From positions 1-45,769 of the forward strand of contig JADGBW010000012.1 of the NCBI GenBank assembly GCA_015231305.1: a stretch of 45,769 bases of DNA. The letters are read 5' to 3'. Of the stretch, positions 43,768-45,769 are shown one piece after another. Origin of the DNA: Magnetococcales bacterium. GTDB taxonomy: Bacteria > Pseudomonadota > Magnetococcia > Magnetococcales > JADFYX01. The position numbers were made by a program, and so were the translations under genes. The stretch's first letter is position 1; every line of letters begins with the position of its first letter. The notes beneath the pieces are model-generated. The model worked only from the letters and a program-made list of their open reading frames with translations, searched no databases and was not told where the DNA came from.

Positions 43768-45631
43768 CATACGGGGTCAGCGTGACCCTGACCGAGCTAT
43801 ATTGGCTGATATGAACAACGCTATACGCCACCGCGGTCCGGATGGCGATGGGCTGTTTGCAAAGCCAGGGGTAGGTCTTGGTCACCGTAGACTTTCTATT
43901 ATCGATTTACCTAGTGGTGGGCAACCTCTCTTCAATGAAGAGGGTACAGTGGCGGTGGTGTTTAATGGTGAAATCTATAACTATAAAACACTCACCAGTC
44001 AGTTAGAGTCTTTAGGACACCTTTTTAGAACCGTATCTGACACTGAGGTGTTGGTCCACGCTTGGGAAGAGTGGGGTGAAGGGTGTGTTGACCGACTACG
44101 GGGTATGTTCTCTTTTGCTATATGGGACCAAAAACGCGAAGTACTTTTTTTAGCTCGTGATCATCTTGGTATTAAACCCCTACATTATGCTTACCTACCA
44201 AGTGGATGGATTATTTTTGCATCAGAACTCAAAGGTTTAGCTGCACACCCGGCACTAGATAAAACTTTAGACCCTCGTAGTATAGAGTGTTATTTTGCCT
44301 TAGGGTATGTGCCAGACCCCAGAACAATATATAAAAGTGCAAAAAAACTACCTCCAGGTCACCTTTTGACTGTTCATAGAGGAAGAGGAGAGTGTCAACC
44401 ACGGGTTTATTGGGACTTAACCTTTAACCCAAGCCAAAATATATCTATTGAAGAAGCATCAACCACTTTAATTGAACGACTCAGAGAGTCAGTCAACTCA
44501 CAAATGGTATCTGATGTTCCCATTGGCTCTTTTCTCTCAGGGGGTATCGACTCCAGCGCAGTTACAGCTCTTATGGCACAAATATCAGCAGACCCAATAA
44601 CTGCATGCACTGTATCGTTTGATGCAAAAAATTATGATGAAACCCCATTTGCTCAGGAAATGGGAGAAAAATATGGCCTTAACCATTTTATAGAAAAAGC
44701 AGACCCCAACCAGTACCACTTGATAGACCTAATAGCCCACCACCACGACGAACCATTTGCTGACAACTCTGCCCTGCCCACTTGGATAGTTTGTGAAATG
44801 GCCAGAAAAAAAGTAAAAGTTATTCTCTCAGGTGATGGTGGCGATGAATCTTTAGCAGGCTATGAGCGTTACCGCTTTTTTATGGCAGAAGAGAAAGTAA
44901 GAGCAGCCATGCCCCAATGGGTTCGCAGCTCTCTTTTTGCTCCCATGGGTTGGGCCTACCCTAAAGCAGATAACTTACCACGCGTTTTAAGAGCCAAATC
45001 AACTTTGCAATCCTTGGGGTTAGATGCTACCGCAGGTTATCTTCACGGCGTGTCCATGTCATCTGGTGATATCCGTAGCAATATGTTTTCGACCGAATTT
45101 AAAAATAAGCTCATGGGGTTTAATACTGTACAAGTTTTTCAAGACCTTGAGAAAAATGCACCACAAGATCCACTGTCACGTATTCAATATTTTGATTTTA
45201 AAACTTTTTTAGCAGCAAGAGTACTAACCAAAGTAGATAGAGCAAGTATGGCCCACGGTCTTGAAGTTAGGGTTCCACTGCTAGACCACGAACTTGTTAA
45301 CTGGATGGCAAACCTGCCCCCAGATCTTAAACTTTTTGAAGGCCAAGGCAAACATATCTTTAAAAAAGGTTTAAAAGGACTGGTTCCAGACCAAATCCTC
45401 AAACGAAAAAAACAGGGTTTCTCTATACCAGCGGCTCAATGGCTAAGGGGTCCACTAAGAAAACGACTAAGAGGATGTTTTCTAGAAAAACGCTTAAAAC
45501 AGTCTGATATTTTTGATTTGGACTACTTAGAGGTGCTAGAAGAACGTCACATGGGCGGCAACAAAAACTATAGCGGGCCACTTTGGGCAGTGTTGATGTT
45601 TGATGCCTTTTTAAAAAAAGAGATGGGTTAA
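43742..45631 (+). CDS. XrtA/PEP-CTERM-system amidotransferase, asparagine-synthase-like
   Basis: The 629-aa protein has an N-terminal class II glutaminase (MCGIVGLFD; Cys2 becomes the nucleophile after Met removal; RHRGPDGDG, VFNGEIYNY). A synthetase domain with the ATP-pyrophosphatase loop SFLSGGIDSSAV (~260), SFDAKNYDE, LSGDGGDESLAGY and the C-terminal KVDRASMAHGLEVRVPLLDH follows. The track's TTG start adds one residue before MCG and would block the N-terminal Cys, so ATG 43742 is right. By family (TIGR03108, as I recall) it amidates a component of XrtA exopolysaccharide; it uses glutamine nitrogen and ATP. It overlaps the nucleotidyltransferase gene by 26 bases. Confidence 0.93.
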   Translation: MCGIVGLFDIRGQRDPDRAILADMNNAIRHRGPDGDGLFAKPGVGLGHRRLSIIDLPSGGQPLFNEEGTVAVVFNGEIYNYKTLTSQLESLGHLFRTVSDTEVLVHAWEEWGEGCVDRLRGMFSFAIWDQKREVLFLARDHLGIKPLHYAYLPSGWIIFASELKGLAAHPALDKTLDPRSIECYFALGYVPDPRTIYKSAKKLPPGHLLTVHRGRGECQPRVYWDLTFNPSQNISIEEASTTLIERLRESVNSQMVSDVPIGSFLSGGIDSSAVTALMAQISADPITACTVSFDAKNYDETPFAQEMGEKYGLNHFIEKADPNQYHLIDLIAHHHDEPFADNSALPTWIVCEMARKKVKVILSGDGGDESLAGYERYRFFMAEEKVRAAMPQWVRSSLFAPMGWAYPKADNLPRVLRAKSTLQSLGLDATAGYLHGVSMSSGDIRSNMFSTEFKNKLMGFNTVQVFQDLEKNAPQDPLSRIQYFDFKTFLAARVLTKVDRASMAHGLEVRVPLLDHELVNWMANLPPDLKLFEGQGKHIFKKGLKGLVPDQILKRKKQGFSIPAAQWLRGPLRKRLRGCFLEKRLKQSDIFDLDYLEVLEERHMGGNKNYSGPLWAVLMFDAFLKKEMG

Positions 45632-45724
45632 ATAATGTAAATGATGTTAAACTGATTTAGTAATATATAATTTTTCCAATTAATAGCAGCACAAACAATA
45701 ACCAACCCCTTCATTAATTCCCGC

Positions 45725-45740
45725 GAAGGTTAAAACCTTC
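45725..45740. repeat. Short perfect stem-loop after the operon
   Basis: GAAGGTTAAAACCTTC forms a 7-base-pair stem with an AA loop, just after ATTCCCGC. It lies about 95 bases after the last stop without a following T-tract. It may be part of an intergenic REP-like sequence cut off by the window end. Confidence 0.3.
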
Positions 45741-45769
45741 ATATTTCTGCATTGTCACACTAGCCCGGA

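Overview
The window looks like chromosomal DNA of an AT-rich, Gram-negative, probably aquatic proteobacterium. The signs are Tat, Sec and lipoprotein leaders, a trpBA pair, XrtA/PEP-CTERM-type exopolysaccharide glycosyltransferases, and very many large hybrid histidine kinases. I cannot name the genus. I saw no rRNA, tRNA, CRISPR, prophage or intact transposase gene.

Layout. (1) Bases 1-345 hold two head-to-head copies of a roughly 145-175 bp imperfect-palindromic repeat. A third copy lies at about 23.77-23.94 kb and a terminus-only remnant at 25.13 kb. Next come a secreted periplasmic solute-binding-like protein (+) and a TPR/O-GlcNAc-transferase-like protein (-). (2) Bases 3908-20064 (-) are five co-directional signalling genes read right to left: a 2819-aa hybrid kinase with four periplasmic solute-binding domains and a Cache domain, a lone receiver, an MHYT-PAS-PAS sensor without an output domain, a MASE3-PAS hybrid kinase, and a receiver fused to a degenerate HD-like domain. 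Together they look like one multistep phosphorelay. (3) Bases 20410-25074 hold a single-domain cyclic-nucleotide-binding protein (+), a membrane-anchored collagen-like protein (-) whose Gly-X-Y domain is predicted to be cytoplasmic, and a receiver-HPt protein (-). (4) Bases 25619-31848 (+) are two adjacent hybrid kinases, the second with a degenerate HPt domain, followed by an unknown lipoprotein. (5) Bases 32782-36530 (-) are a GT39-like membrane glycosyltransferase and trpB-trpA. (6) Bases 36629-45631 (+) are a tightly packed operon: two XrtA-system glycosyltransferases, a small Tat-leader protein with four cysteines after the predicted cleavage site, a PqqD-like protein, an HprK-related kinase, a TPR-sulfotransferase, a nucleotidyltransferase and an asparagine-synthase-like amidotransferase.

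How it works together. The left 32 kb is a dense sensory block. The four kinase genes share the same H-box, receiver and HPt grammar, and several of the proteins share an unnamed C-terminal helical module, so cross-talk and recent domain shuffling are likely. The right 9 kb combines exopolysaccharide genes with the set Haft named 'HPr-rel-A'. Its enzyme types (PqqD/RRE-like, HprK-like kinase, sulfotransferase, nucleotidyltransferase, Asn-synthase-like) resemble the tailoring toolkit of lasso-peptide clusters, and it sits next to a plausible small exported substrate. That operon and the predicted cytoplasmic collagen protein are the most interesting parts. All functional statements are inferred from sequence reading without database searches.
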